A DNA stretch of 64,000 bases from IMG/VR virus record IMGVR_UViG_3300017917_001798, positions 1-64,000 of that record; one strand, written 5' to 3'. Below are positions 26,382 to 33,277 of this stretch, one piece after another. The first letter of the stretch is position 1. Every line of letters starts with the position of its first letter. Position numbers and translations under genes: made by a program. Origin of the DNA: a virus. The notes beneath the pieces are model-generated. The model did no database searches. It was given only the letters and a program-made list of their open reading frames with translations, and was not told the DNA's origin.

Positions 26382-26580
26382 CATTGAAGCTTTACTTACC
26401 GTTATCGGAGTAGTAACATTAGTCGTATTGTTGTTTGGGTATCCATTAATGTGGTTATGGAATTGGTTAATGCCTAGCCTATTTAATCTACCTATTATTA
26501 CGTTTTGGCAAGCTGTAGGATTAAATGCTTTGTCTAGCATATTGTTCAAATCATCAACAACTTCAGTAAAAAAAGACTAA
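26368..26580 (+). CDS. Small membrane protein
   Basis: 70 residues with two hydrophobic stretches: about residues 9-35 (TVIGVVTLVVLLFGYPLMWLW) and 43-60 (ITFWQAVGLNALSSILF). The LMWLWNWLMPSLF..P.ITFWQA pattern resembles small inner-membrane proteins of Bacteroidetes. It ends 1 base before queD. A role in infection is unknown. Confidence 0.65.
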
Positions 26581-26581
26581 T

Positions 26582-27142
26582 ATGAAAAAACAGTATATCA
26601 CACGTAAAGGATCATTTGATTCTGGTCATAGAGTTATGAATGAGCGAATGAAGTGCTTTAACATTCACGGTCATACTTACTTATATGAACTGAATTTTGA
26701 ATTTAATGAAATGGAGGAAATCGGTTATGCAATTGACTTTAAAGAAATCAAGCGCGTAGGATGTCAATGGATTGATGATATTCTAGACCATGGTATGATT
26801 TTAAATCCACAAGATACAGCATTAATTGAAACTACTAAATCATATGGTAGTAAATTATGGTTAATGTCTCTAAATGGAAAAGATCAATATTGTAACCCCT
26901 CAGTAGAAAATATTGCTAAAGAAGTATTCTTAGCTATGATGGTTTTATTTCCACCAACAGCTTATCCTAATCTTAGAATACACAATGTTACTATTTATGA
27001 AACACCAAATTGCTCCACTATATGCTCTAGAGAATCTATCTCAGACGCTGAAGCAGCAGCTTGGATGACTAATAGATATACTGAAGTAAATAAATATGCC
27101 CAAGATAAAGGTGTATTTGAATACGATGATAGAAAAATTTAA
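26582..27142 (+). CDS. queD: 6-carboxytetrahydropterin synthase QueD
   Basis: 186 residues. Zinc ligands are His16 (SFDSGHR), His29 and His31 (NIHGHTY), and Cys25 is the catalytic Cys candidate. AIDFKEIK and a C-terminal VTIYETPNCSTIC segment are typical of the QueD/PTPS family. It converts dihydroneopterin triphosphate, the FolE product, into 6-carboxytetrahydropterin, the QueE substrate. It is next to a DpdA-like gene, so preQ0 made here probably goes into phage DNA. Confidence 0.9.
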   Translation: MKKQYITRKGSFDSGHRVMNERMKCFNIHGHTYLYELNFEFNEMEEIGYAIDFKEIKRVGCQWIDDILDHGMILNPQDTALIETTKSYGSKLWLMSLNGKDQYCNPSVENIAKEVFLAMMVLFPPTAYPNLRIHNVTIYETPNCSTICSRESISDAEAAAWMTNRYTEVNKYAQDKGVFEYDDRKI

Positions 27143-27150
27143 ATTAACAT

Positions 27151-27936
27151 ATGATAGTTTCGCACGAGTTACCTTTATCGTTAATGCATTATGGATATGA
27201 GTTTAACGATTATGATTATTGTTTACCCCATCTACTTGATAAGTATGATCAATACAGAATATACTTTCAAAAGGCACGTTTAAATAAACGTTTCATTATA
27301 ATGGATAATGGGTTATTTGAAGGTGTAACACACACAACGGAAGATTTATTAGATAAAATTAATCTAATACGTCCCAATGTATTTATTGTTCCTGACGCTT
27401 GGGATGATGCTACAACAACATTAGTAAATGCTAAAAGTTGGATGATAAACTACAAACAAACACTACCAGAAGAAACAAATCTTATGGCTGTATGTCAGGG
27501 AGAATCATTAGGTGAATTAATAACGACGTACCAAACGTTAGTTGATTTAGGTTATGATCATATTGCCTTTAATCATTCTAGTTGTGCTTACATGGAAATG
27601 TATCCCGGCTTAGACCCATTAAAACGCCAAATGTATGGAAGAATGGAGTTTATACGTAAATTAGTACAAACAGACACTATTAGAAAAGATGTATACCATC
27701 ATCTATTGGGATGTTCATTGCCTCAGGAGTTTATGTCGTATAGTGATTTTCCATTTATTGAATCTGTAGATACATCTAATCCAATTCTAGTTGGAGCCGA
27801 AGGACACCGTTATACTGATAGTGGAATAAATTGGAAGCCAAAGGAAAAGCTTGAGCATTATTTTGAAAAAGATTTGAGCGGGCAGATAGAAGATATTATC
27901 TTTAATGTAAACAAATTTAAACAATATATAAAATAG
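27151..27936 (+). CDS. dpdA: DpdA-like DNA transglycosylase (tRNA-guanine transglycosylase fold)
   Basis: 261 residues. TGT-family marks are RFIIMDNGLFEG (Asp52), VFIVPDAWDD (Asp82), NLMAVCQGES and HHLLGCSLPQEF, on a TIM-barrel-like alternation of strands and helices. It is much shorter than bacterial TGT and lacks the tRNA-specific C-terminal zinc site, as known for phage DpdA. DpdA exchanges guanine in DNA for a 7-deazaguanine such as preQ0, protecting DNA from restriction. Co-location with queD, queC, queE and folE supports this. Confidence 0.8.
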   Translation: MIVSHELPLSLMHYGYEFNDYDYCLPHLLDKYDQYRIYFQKARLNKRFIIMDNGLFEGVTHTTEDLLDKINLIRPNVFIVPDAWDDATTTLVNAKSWMINYKQTLPEETNLMAVCQGESLGELITTYQTLVDLGYDHIAFNHSSCAYMEMYPGLDPLKRQMYGRMEFIRKLVQTDTIRKDVYHHLLGCSLPQEFMSYSDFPFIESVDTSNPILVGAEGHRYTDSGINWKPKEKLEHYFEKDLSGQIEDIIFNVNKFKQYIK

Positions 27937-27941
27937 AAGTT

Positions 27942-28199
27942 ATGATTTCATTGTACGATTATTTAGGAAAAGCAGCCGGTAATGATTTAGGTAAACAAGT
28001 ATCGGATTACGCTAAAATTAGAAAAGCTAAGTTTGGAACTAGAAAGGTATCTAACCCAAAATATAGTGGGATAGTCCACATATATGAAAGTGCATTCTTA
28101 GATGAATTCTTCGCTGTGCAAAAGGTATTTAGTTCTCCTGATTATACTGAAGTAAATACTGTTTTAGAGCAAGATAGTTTAAAAGAAACCCGGTTATAA
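27942..28199 (+). CDS. Hypothetical protein between dpdA and queC
   Basis: 85 residues, starting MISLYDYLGKAAGNDLGKQV, then a basic segment (KIRKAKFGTRKVSNPKY) and a beta/helix end (VHIYESAFLDEFFAVQKVF). No known domain is recognised. Its place inside the deazaguanine cluster suggests it may help the transglycosylase, for example by contacting DNA, but there is no direct evidence. The N-terminus is faintly similar in style to the address tags at 16707 and 18296. Confidence 0.6.
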   Translation: MISLYDYLGKAAGNDLGKQVSDYAKIRKAKFGTRKVSNPKYSGIVHIYESAFLDEFFAVQKVFSSPDYTEVNTVLEQDSLKETRL

Positions 28200-28250
28200 A
28201 GCTAATCGGTATACAAAATAATACGCTTTATAAATTTAATTGTTTTAAAA

Positions 28251-29129
28251 ATGAAAAAACAAGCAGTACTAAGTCTATCTGGTGGGATGGATTCTAGTTC
28301 ATTACTACTCCACCTATTAGCTAATGGTTATGAAGTAACAGCTCTATCATTTGATTACGGTCAAAAACATAGAGTAGAATTAGAACGTGCTACTGAATTA
28401 GTTAAATACATTAACGACAATCCTATGAGAGTAACTCATACCGATCATGTTGTTGGTGGTTTTGATGAAGCATATTCTATAATAACACATCAAATCATTA
28501 AATTAGATGGTTTATCTCAATTGCTTAACTCAGCATTAGTAACAGGTGGAAACGATGTCCCTGAAGGTCACTACGAGCAGGACAACATGAAAGAAACAGT
28601 AGTACCTAACCGTAATAAGATATTCAGTTCAATCATACAAGCAGTAGCATTGTCACTTGCTACTAAAGGTGAAAAACAAGAATGCGCTATTGCAATGGGA
28701 ATCCATGCTGGTGATCATCAGATTTATCCAGATTGCCGTCAAGAATTTAGAGATGCAGATATGGAAGCCTTTAAAATTGGTAACTGGGATTCTGAATTAG
28801 TAACAGTATACACTCCGTATCTTGAAGGTAATAAATTTACTATATTGCAAGATGGATTAGAATGTTGTGAAAAATTAGGGTTAGATTTTGATGAAGTGTA
28901 TAAGCGTACTAACACAAGTTATAAGCCTATTAAACATTACTATCGCCCAGAAACTAATGCTTTCAGATGGTATTCCGACTATAAATCAGCAGCATCAGTA
29001 GAGCGTATTGAAGCATTTATTAAATTAGAACGCCCTGATCCTGTAGCTTATGCTAACGAAACAGGACCAGTAACATGGGAAACAGCTAAAGCACACGTAG
29101 AACAAGTATTAGCTGAATACAACAAGTAA
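28251..29129 (+). CDS. queC: 7-cyano-7-deazaguanine (preQ0) synthase QueC, zinc ligands replaced
   Basis: 292 residues. The ATP-pyrophosphatase loop SLSGGMDSSS is at residues 8-17, followed by FDYGQKHRVEL; VVPNRNKIFSS and MGIHAGDHQIYPDCR are family segments. It converts carboxy-deazaguanine to preQ0 with ATP and ammonia. The C-terminal zinc site, normally C-Y plus CGxCxxC, reads TNTSY and then YSDYKSAASVERIEAF, so the four Cys align with Ser, Asp, Ser and Ser. It is also longer than typical QueC (about 220-230 residues). Confidence 0.88.
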   Translation: MKKQAVLSLSGGMDSSSLLLHLLANGYEVTALSFDYGQKHRVELERATELVKYINDNPMRVTHTDHVVGGFDEAYSIITHQIIKLDGLSQLLNSALVTGGNDVPEGHYEQDNMKETVVPNRNKIFSSIIQAVALSLATKGEKQECAIAMGIHAGDHQIYPDCRQEFRDADMEAFKIGNWDSELVTVYTPYLEGNKFTILQDGLECCEKLGLDFDEVYKRTNTSYKPIKHYYRPETNAFRWYSDYKSAASVERIEAFIKLERPDPVAYANETGPVTWETAKAHVEQVLAEYNK

Positions 29130-29148
29130 TTAAAACCCAAATATAGTT

Positions 29149-29364
29149 ATGTCAAACAGACTAAACAAAACAGCAAAATTAGCATTTTACACAGCACGTA
29201 GTCGTAAAGGCGATACAGCTCGTTTAGCAGAAAACACAGGTTACACAACTCGTTTTGTGAACTATGTAAAATCTGGTGAAAGAAGTGTTAATGACACTTT
29301 AGCAAACGCCATGTATAACTTAACTCGTAGACGTGTTAAGAACAGTGAACTGTCAAATGCCTAA
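29149..29364 (+). CDS. Small helix-turn-helix protein
   Basis: 71 basic residues. RLAENTGYTTRFVNYVKSGER matches the two central helices of a Cro/XRE-like HTH, with the recognition helix around TTRFVNYVKSG. It is too small for more than a DNA-binding domain. A terminator follows at 29376. It may regulate early genes. Confidence 0.65.
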   Translation: MSNRLNKTAKLAFYTARSRKGDTARLAENTGYTTRFVNYVKSGERSVNDTLANAMYNLTRRRVKNSELSNA

Positions 29365-29375
29365 TTAAACACCCC

Positions 29376-29407
29376 AAGATCTCCTATCTACGGATGGGAG
29401 ATCTTTT
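29376..29407 (+). terminator. Rho-independent terminator
   Basis: AAGATCTCC and GGGAGATCTT form a nine-pair stem around a roughly ten-base loop and are followed by TTTT. It ends the queC-HTH transcript and marks the left side of the region altered by the GIY-YIG cassette. Confidence 0.85.
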
Positions 29408-29421
29408 CTAAATTTTAAGTT

Positions 29422-29556
29422 ATGAATGAATTACTACATACAATAGAACATATTTTAGGATTTTGTGGGGAAAGACATATTAGTCTTATAACAGCAATAA
29501 CTGAATGGCCAAATTTAGGTTATATATTCAACTATATTAAATCATTATTCAAATAA
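29422..29556 (+). CDS. Small hypothetical protein (44 residues)
   Basis: The frame starts just after the terminator and reads MNELLHTIEHILGFCGERHIS, then a hydrophobic, aromatic C-terminal part. It contains one Cys, near the middle, and two His. The start is preceded by AAGTT, not a clear ribosome site. Composition and position fit a real small gene; the function is unknown. Confidence 0.5.
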   Translation: MNELLHTIEHILGFCGERHISLITAITEWPNLGYIFNYIKSLFK

Positions 29557-29572
29557 AAACATGGAGGAAACT

Positions 29573-29764
29573 ATGAAGTGTATCAAAAACAAAAAAACAG
29601 GTAATATTATTCGAGTAGACAATGAACAAGCGAACCAAATGGTTGGGTCATCTTGGGAATATGTATCTAAATCTGAGTGGAAATCATCAGTACGACCTAA
29701 AGTTGTAGAAGAGCAAACAACTGAACCTGCTGTAGATAATGCAGTTAAAAAACATAAAAAGTAA
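29573..29764 (+). CDS. Small hypothetical protein with a strong ribosome site
   Basis: 63 residues from the ATG at 29573. GGAGG lies 5 bases upstream, one of the few clear Shine-Dalgarno sites in the window, so this start is preferred over the in-frame ATG at 29561. The N-terminus (MKCIKNKKTGNIIRVDNEQA) is a short beta pattern, with SWEYVSKSEWK next and a Lys/Pro/Glu-rich tail. The family is unknown. Confidence 0.6.
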   Translation: MKCIKNKKTGNIIRVDNEQANQMVGSSWEYVSKSEWKSSVRPKVVEEQTTEPAVDNAVKKHKK

Positions 29765-29767
29765 AGT

Positions 29768-29833
29768 ATGAGTAAAATAGACCCAAATAAACTACTTATA
29801 TCCAGTGACTTCTACTCTGTTCAAGGTAAATAA
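29768..29833 (+). pseudogene. queE: Remnant of the queE 5' end (first 20 codons)
   Basis: The frame encodes MSKIDPNKLLISSDFYSVQG and then Lys-stop. Residues 1-20 match the intact QueE at 31347 in 19 of 20 positions (Tyr16 here, Phe there). At DNA level only about 36 of 60 bases agree: 16 codons differ and 15 of those are synonymous, including all four Ser codons, which switch between AGY and TCN. Similarity ends after GGT (29827). This looks like the original queE start, cut off when the cassette to its right was inserted. Confidence 0.85.
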
Positions 29834-29839
29834 CATAAT

Positions 29840-29915
29840 AAACCGAGTGGTGTAAAAGTAGCACAGCATCCGACAGGGATGGAGGTCGACAACGATTCAA
29901 GTTCAGCCTCGGTTT
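29840..29915 (+). ncRNA. Structured 76-base RNA candidate, class unknown
   Basis: AAACCGAG (29840-29847) and CTCGGTTT (29908-29915) form a perfect eight-pair closing stem. Inside are a GTGT/GCAC hairpin with a seven-base loop, and CATCC-GACAG-GGATG, a perfect five-pair hairpin. The remaining 3' arm does not fold cleanly. The outline resembles a tRNA, but no normal T arm or U33 is present. Its base composition is richer in G+C than its surroundings. It could be a riboswitch-like leader of the next gene, a decayed tRNA, or a cassette RNA. Confidence 0.45.
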
Positions 29916-29930
29916 CAAAACAAACAACAT

Positions 29931-30206
29931 ATGTTCGATAAAAAATACGACTTAAACGGACCTGAATTTATTAAACCTGATAAAAGCTGGGAAGGTATTA
30001 TTAAATTAGGTGAAATAGATGGTGTTAATGTATTTTACGACCAATACCACCCAGACCAGACTCTTACAGTTGAATTAAATAAAGATAAGACGGAGATGAT
30101 TTATATAATTGGACCCTACGATGATATTTCAATATATGAAGGTATTAGAAAAAACATCATTGTGTCTGAGAAATCAACTAATATGATTAAAAAAGTAAGT
30201 ATATGA
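29931..30206 (+). CDS. Hypothetical protein in the GIY-YIG cassette
   Basis: 91 residues. An N-terminal charged segment is followed by alternating strands (IIKLGEIDGVNVFYDQY, TLTVELNKDKTEMIYIIGPY). There is no Cys cluster or membrane segment. It lies 15 bases after the structured RNA and overlaps the next gene by 4 bases. It lies within the insertion that separates the queE remnant from the intact gene, so it is probably cassette cargo. Confidence 0.55.
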   Translation: MFDKKYDLNGPEFIKPDKSWEGIIKLGEIDGVNVFYDQYHPDQTLTVELNKDKTEMIYIIGPYDDISIYEGIRKNIIVSEKSTNMIKKVSI

Positions 30207-30430
30207 CATACGGAGAAGCAATACAAAAATCATTAACTGTAAAATGGAAAGTTGATACTTGTGACCAAGGTGAAGAATGTTGGTGTAGGGTAATTAGATG
30301 TGAAGAGCCTTTAATGTATAAAGAAAGAGAAGACTCTGATGAAGAAGAATATTGGCCTGTTAGAGCAGGAGAAGTAGGTAAAGATACAGTTGAACATATT
30401 GTTAAAATACATAACAATACGGTCCAATAA
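30203..30430 (+). CDS. Hypothetical acidic protein in the GIY-YIG cassette
   Basis: 75 residues, starting with an ATGA overlap. Cys are clustered: DTCDQGEECWCRVIRC holds four within 16 residues, suggesting metal binding. An acidic stretch (EREDSDEEEYWP) follows. No family is recognised. It lies between the first cassette gene and the endonuclease. Confidence 0.55.
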   Translation: MTYGEAIQKSLTVKWKVDTCDQGEECWCRVIRCEEPLMYKEREDSDEEEYWPVRAGEVGKDTVEHIVKIHNNTVQ

Positions 30431-30489
30431 GGAGTAACTTCTGTTGAATTAATCGAATAGAAATCACAATCTGTCAATATTTATTATAA

Positions 30490-31359
30490 ATGACAGATAT
30501 GAATAACATACATTATGTTTATAAGATTACTAATCTAAAAAACAGTAAAATTTACATAGGAGTAAGAACACATCCTAATCCTGAACAAGATACCTACATG
30601 AGCAGTAGCAACATTATAGCAAAGTTAATTGAGATTGAAGGTGTCAAAAACTTTAAAAAAGAAGTACTACACGTCTATTCTACGCGACAAGAGGCTGAGC
30701 AAAAAGAAAAAGAGTATCTAACTGAAGAGTTCTGTAATGATCCTAATACATATAATATAAATAGTAACTCAAGTTTACAGGGTGATGTTCATGGATTTAG
30801 AAAAGATTTATGGTACGACTATTATGACACTATTAGAGAAAGGTATCAAAATGGGGAACCGGCTAAAGAGTTGGGCAAGTACTATAGATGTGACACAGGT
30901 ACTATTAGGAAGATAGTAGAGGATATAAAGCGAACTAGATCTGAGACACAGAAATTAAGATATGAAAAATATACCACATCAGGTGCTCGTGATTTTGAAT
31001 TTGATGAAAAGTATTTAAGTGAAGTACTCAAGCTCTACTGTGAAGATAAATGGAGTGTAAATAGAATAGCTAAGTACTTTAACAAAAGTACAGCATTTAT
31101 ACACACAAGACTAAATGAAAATAAAATATCAATTAGACCTCGTAAAGAAAACAATGAAAAGGCCATTAGAAAACTTAGACCAGAAGTTTGGAAAGACGAG
31201 GCTAAAATAGTATCTTTATATCAACAAGGTTATACAATATCCGATCTAATTAAGAAGTATAAATGTAACGGAGGATTGATTAGGCAGGTACTAGTAAAAC
31301 ACAATATTAAAATACGTAATAAAACAGAAAATAAACTTTTAAAATTATGTCAAAAATAG
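30490..31359 (+). CDS. GIY-YIG homing endonuclease with HTH repeats
   Basis: 289 residues. The N-terminal nuclease has the paired strands YVYKITNL and KIYIGVRT, a variant of GIY and YIG, and a helix with AEQKEKEYL that should carry the catalytic Glu. From about residue 110 there are three spaced HTH-like units (GEPAKELGKYYRCDTGTI, WSVNRIAKYFNKSTAFI, YTISDLIKKYKCNGGLI), typical of DNA-binding tails in free-standing or intron-encoded phage enzymes. Its last 13 bases are also the start of queE, in another frame. Its target is inferred to be queE. Confidence 0.82.
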   Translation: MTDMNNIHYVYKITNLKNSKIYIGVRTHPNPEQDTYMSSSNIIAKLIEIEGVKNFKKEVLHVYSTRQEAEQKEKEYLTEEFCNDPNTYNINSNSSLQGDVHGFRKDLWYDYYDTIRERYQNGEPAKELGKYYRCDTGTIRKIVEDIKRTRSETQKLRYEKYTTSGARDFEFDEKYLSEVLKLYCEDKWSVNRIAKYFNKSTAFIHTRLNENKISIRPRKENNEKAIRKLRPEVWKDEAKIVSLYQQGYTISDLIKKYKCNGGLIRQVLVKHNIKIRNKTENKLLKLCQK

Positions 31360-32183
31360 ATCCGAACAAGTTACTCATAAGCTCAGATTTTTTTAGCGTG
31401 CAGGGAGAAGGAATTTCATCAGGAGTGCCCTCTTACTTTGTTCGCCTTGGTATCTGTAATCTCACCTGCGGTATGTCTCGCAAGTTTGCTAATCAACTAG
31501 CTAAAGAACAAAAATTAGAAGACGGAGAAATATTTGTAGGTGATCTTCATGCTGAAGGTAAAGCAACCTGGACTTGTGATTCTACTTCACAGTGGTTATG
31601 GAGAGGTGAAGATAAAGAATTTCAATATCTGATTGATAGGTGGAAAGAACAAGGTATCTACGATGATATCTTAAATGGTGTTATTCACATTATTTGGACT
31701 GGTGGTGAACCAACAATTAAAGGTCATCAAGAAGCTATTGTTAATTTCACTAATTATTGGTTGTCAAGACATTTAGATGAAACTGTTAATCCGTATTATG
31801 AAATTGAAACAAATGGTACAGTAGTGATTGATCAACCACTATTTAAAATGATTGACCAAATAAACTGCTCACCCAAGCTGTCTAATTCAGGTATGACTGA
31901 GAAACAACGTATTAATCCAGAAGCTATTAAGCGTATTATGGAACATAAAAATTATCAATTTAAATTCGTTATATCAAATGAAGAAGATGTACAGGAATTA
32001 TTTCGCGATTTTGTCGTACCATTTAGCATACCTCTTAAAAATGTAGTTTGTATGCCTGGTTTAGATGATGCTGATGATTTTGAAGAGCGTACTAGATTCT
32101 GTCTTGAAATGGCTAAGAAATATCGCTTCCGCGGTCTTACACGTTTGCATATTGCAGCGTGGAATAAAACATTAAACGTATAA
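31347..32183 (+). CDS. queE: 7-carboxy-7-deazaguanine synthase QueE with a split cluster motif
   Basis: 278 residues. QueE marks are SVQGEGISSGVPSYFVRL, IWTGGEPTIK and YEIETNGT. The radical-SAM cysteines are Cys37-x3-Cys41, then Cys77, so 35 residues lie where two are normal (CxxxCxxC). Insertions in this loop are known in some QueE proteins, but of other sizes. It makes 7-carboxy-7-deazaguanine from the QueD product. Codons 1-20 appear recoded relative to the remnant at 29768. The start overlaps the endonuclease, and the last codons form the first copy of a repeat at 32163. Confidence 0.88.
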   Translation: MSKIDPNKLLISSDFFSVQGEGISSGVPSYFVRLGICNLTCGMSRKFANQLAKEQKLEDGEIFVGDLHAEGKATWTCDSTSQWLWRGEDKEFQYLIDRWKEQGIYDDILNGVIHIIWTGGEPTIKGHQEAIVNFTNYWLSRHLDETVNPYYEIETNGTVVIDQPLFKMIDQINCSPKLSNSGMTEKQRINPEAIKRIMEHKNYQFKFVISNEEDVQELFRDFVVPFSIPLKNVVCMPGLDDADDFEERTRFCLEMAKKYRFRGLTRLHIAAWNKTLNV

Positions 32184-32189
32184 TTATGG
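32163..32189 (+). repeat. Direct repeat copy 1 (end of queE plus next start)
   Basis: AATAAAACATTAAACGTATAATTATGG. The sequence is given in two parts here: AATAAAACATTAAACG then TATAATTATGG. It encodes the QueE ending Asn-Lys-Thr-Leu-Asn-Val-stop and the ATGG start of the following gene. Copies recur at 32832 and 33014. Confidence 0.85.
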
Positions 32190-32386
32190 AAGAATTATTT
32201 AAAACATATGAAGAATATAAACAATATGTTAACGAAGAATGGGAACAAGGGTATATAAATGAACTATATGAAAGTGGATTAATAGTTGAAGTAAAGGAAT
32301 CATTTGATTATGAATGTGAGTCTAAACAAATAAACTATCGTAAACTAACAGAAGAAGAATTTAAAATATTTATGTCAAATAATTAA
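32186..32386 (+). CDS. Small acidic protein in a repeat-bounded insert
   Basis: 66 residues, rich in Glu and Tyr (MEELFKTYEEYKQYVNEEW), probably helical, with the end LTEEEFKIFMSNN. No family is recognised. It starts inside repeat copy 1, so with the next gene it forms an insert between copies 1 and 2. Confidence 0.55.
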   Translation: MEELFKTYEEYKQYVNEEWEQGYINELYESGLIVEVKESFDYECESKQINYRKLTEEEFKIFMSNN

Positions 32387-32389
32387 AAT

Positions 32390-32827
32390 ATGATAAAATT
32401 AAGTGACATTTTAGAAAATTTAAACCTTAAAGCTAGTAGGGTTTACCCTGAAGTAGAATTAGTTCCCTACGATGATAGTTTTCGTAAACTTATGGGAGAT
32501 GGATTTGTTATAATAGATAAAAAATCATCCAATAAGATAGGTGCTGTATCTATTAGAAACATAGATGGGATAAATAATGTTGTGTATTCTATTCATATAC
32601 ATGACGAATTTAGAGGAAAATCATTTGCTGTCTCTACATATGTTGAATTAGCTAAAATTTTAGGTAGTGTATGCTCAGGTGAATTTCGAGAAAATGGTAC
32701 ACCAACTTCATTTGTTAGTAATGAAGCCAACAATGTTTGGAAACGTCTAAATGAGATTTTTAAAATTGAAAAAATACCAATACAAGGAGACAAATTCAGA
32801 TATTGTCTTAAAAAAGAAAATATATAG
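32390..32827 (+). CDS. GNAT-like acyltransferase candidate with MIKLSDILE tag
   Basis: 145 residues. The N-terminus MIKLSDILENL resembles the MIKLIDILRE tags at 16707 and 18296. The middle has NNVVYSIHIHDEFRGKSFAVSTYVELAKILG, shaped like the GNAT beta4-helix3 unit with Arg-Gly-Lys at the acyl-CoA pyrophosphate loop, and the end VWKRLNEIFKIEKI fits the GNAT C-terminal part. The GNAT call is moderate. If packaged, it could modify a host protein after injection. Confidence 0.5.
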   Translation: MIKLSDILENLNLKASRVYPEVELVPYDDSFRKLMGDGFVIIDKKSSNKIGAVSIRNIDGINNVVYSIHIHDEFRGKSFAVSTYVELAKILGSVCSGEFRENGTPTSFVSNEANNVWKRLNEIFKIEKIPIQGDKFRYCLKKENI

Positions 32828-32831
32828 AGTA

Positions 32832-32855
32832 AAAACATTAAACGTATAATTATGG
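32832..32855 (+). repeat. Direct repeat copy 2
   Basis: 24 bases identical to positions 32166-32189 (AAAACATTAAAC then GTATAATTATGG). It spans the gap and start codon between the GNAT-like gene and the gene at 32852. Confidence 0.85.
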
Positions 32856-33034
32856 CATTTGGAATTAATTTTACAGAAGAAGAAGCAGAAGAAGATAGAT
32901 TTCATTATGAAGTTCATAAAAGAGTTACAGAAGAATGGGAAAAAGAAAAGAAACAGAGACTTAAACAAGACAATAAAATTAAATCTTTAGTAAAGTCTTT
33001 AGTTAAAAATCTAAATAAAACATTAAACGTATAA
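32852..33034 (+). CDS. Small charged helical protein in a repeat-bounded insert
   Basis: 60 residues, highly charged (GINFTEEEAEEDRFHYEVHKRV, split by composition into acidic and then Lys-rich halves). Its last residues, Asn-Lys-Thr-Leu-Asn-Val, are the same as the end of QueE because repeat copy 3 encodes them. The gene probably arrived by recombination at the repeats. The function is unknown. Confidence 0.55.
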   Translation: MAFGINFTEEEAEEDRFHYEVHKRVTEEWEKEKKQRLKQDNKIKSLVKSLVKNLNKTLNV

Positions 33035-33041
33035 ATTATGG
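33014..33041 (+). repeat. Direct repeat copy 3
   Basis: Matches copy 1 (AATAAAACATTAAACG then TATAAATTATGG) with one extra A before ATTATGG. It encodes the end of the gene at 32852 and the start of the gene at 33038. Confidence 0.83.
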
Positions 33042-33277
33042 CAAAAGATCATTGTGTAATATGTGGTGTAGAAACACCGTATGATTACGAAACTCATATT
33101 GATATGAGAATAGGTTATATCGAAGGTGCTGGACAACTATGTAAAACATGTTATGACGGAGATAGCAATAAACGTTATATTACTATATCTGAAAAACTAG
33201 TTGAAAAATATCCTAACGATCAAATACTGGGAGGCAAGGTAAGAGAATTATATTGGGAAAATAAAATAAATAAATAA
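33038..33277 (+). CDS. Small zinc-finger-like protein
   Basis: 79 residues with HCVICGVE at the N-terminus and LCKTCYDG at about residue 36, two CxxC pairs that should bind one zinc. The C-terminus is charged and helical. The stop overlaps the folE start. It was probably the original neighbour of queE before the inserts between the repeats. Confidence 0.62.
   Translation: MAKDHCVICGVETPYDYETHIDMRIGYIEGAGQLCKTCYDGDSNKRYITISEKLVEKYPNDQILGGKVRELYWENKINK

Noticed and set aside
29840-29915. tRNA gene or group I intron core
   Set aside because: Stem sizes are tRNA-like, but the T arm does not pair and U33 is missing. The conserved P, Q, R and S elements of group I introns were not found, and the intact queE downstream makes splicing unnecessary.
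29768-31406. Assembly or sequencing artefact as the cause of the duplicated queE start
   Set aside because: An artefact would give near-identical DNA. Here protein is kept but most codons differ, which needs long evolution or selection.
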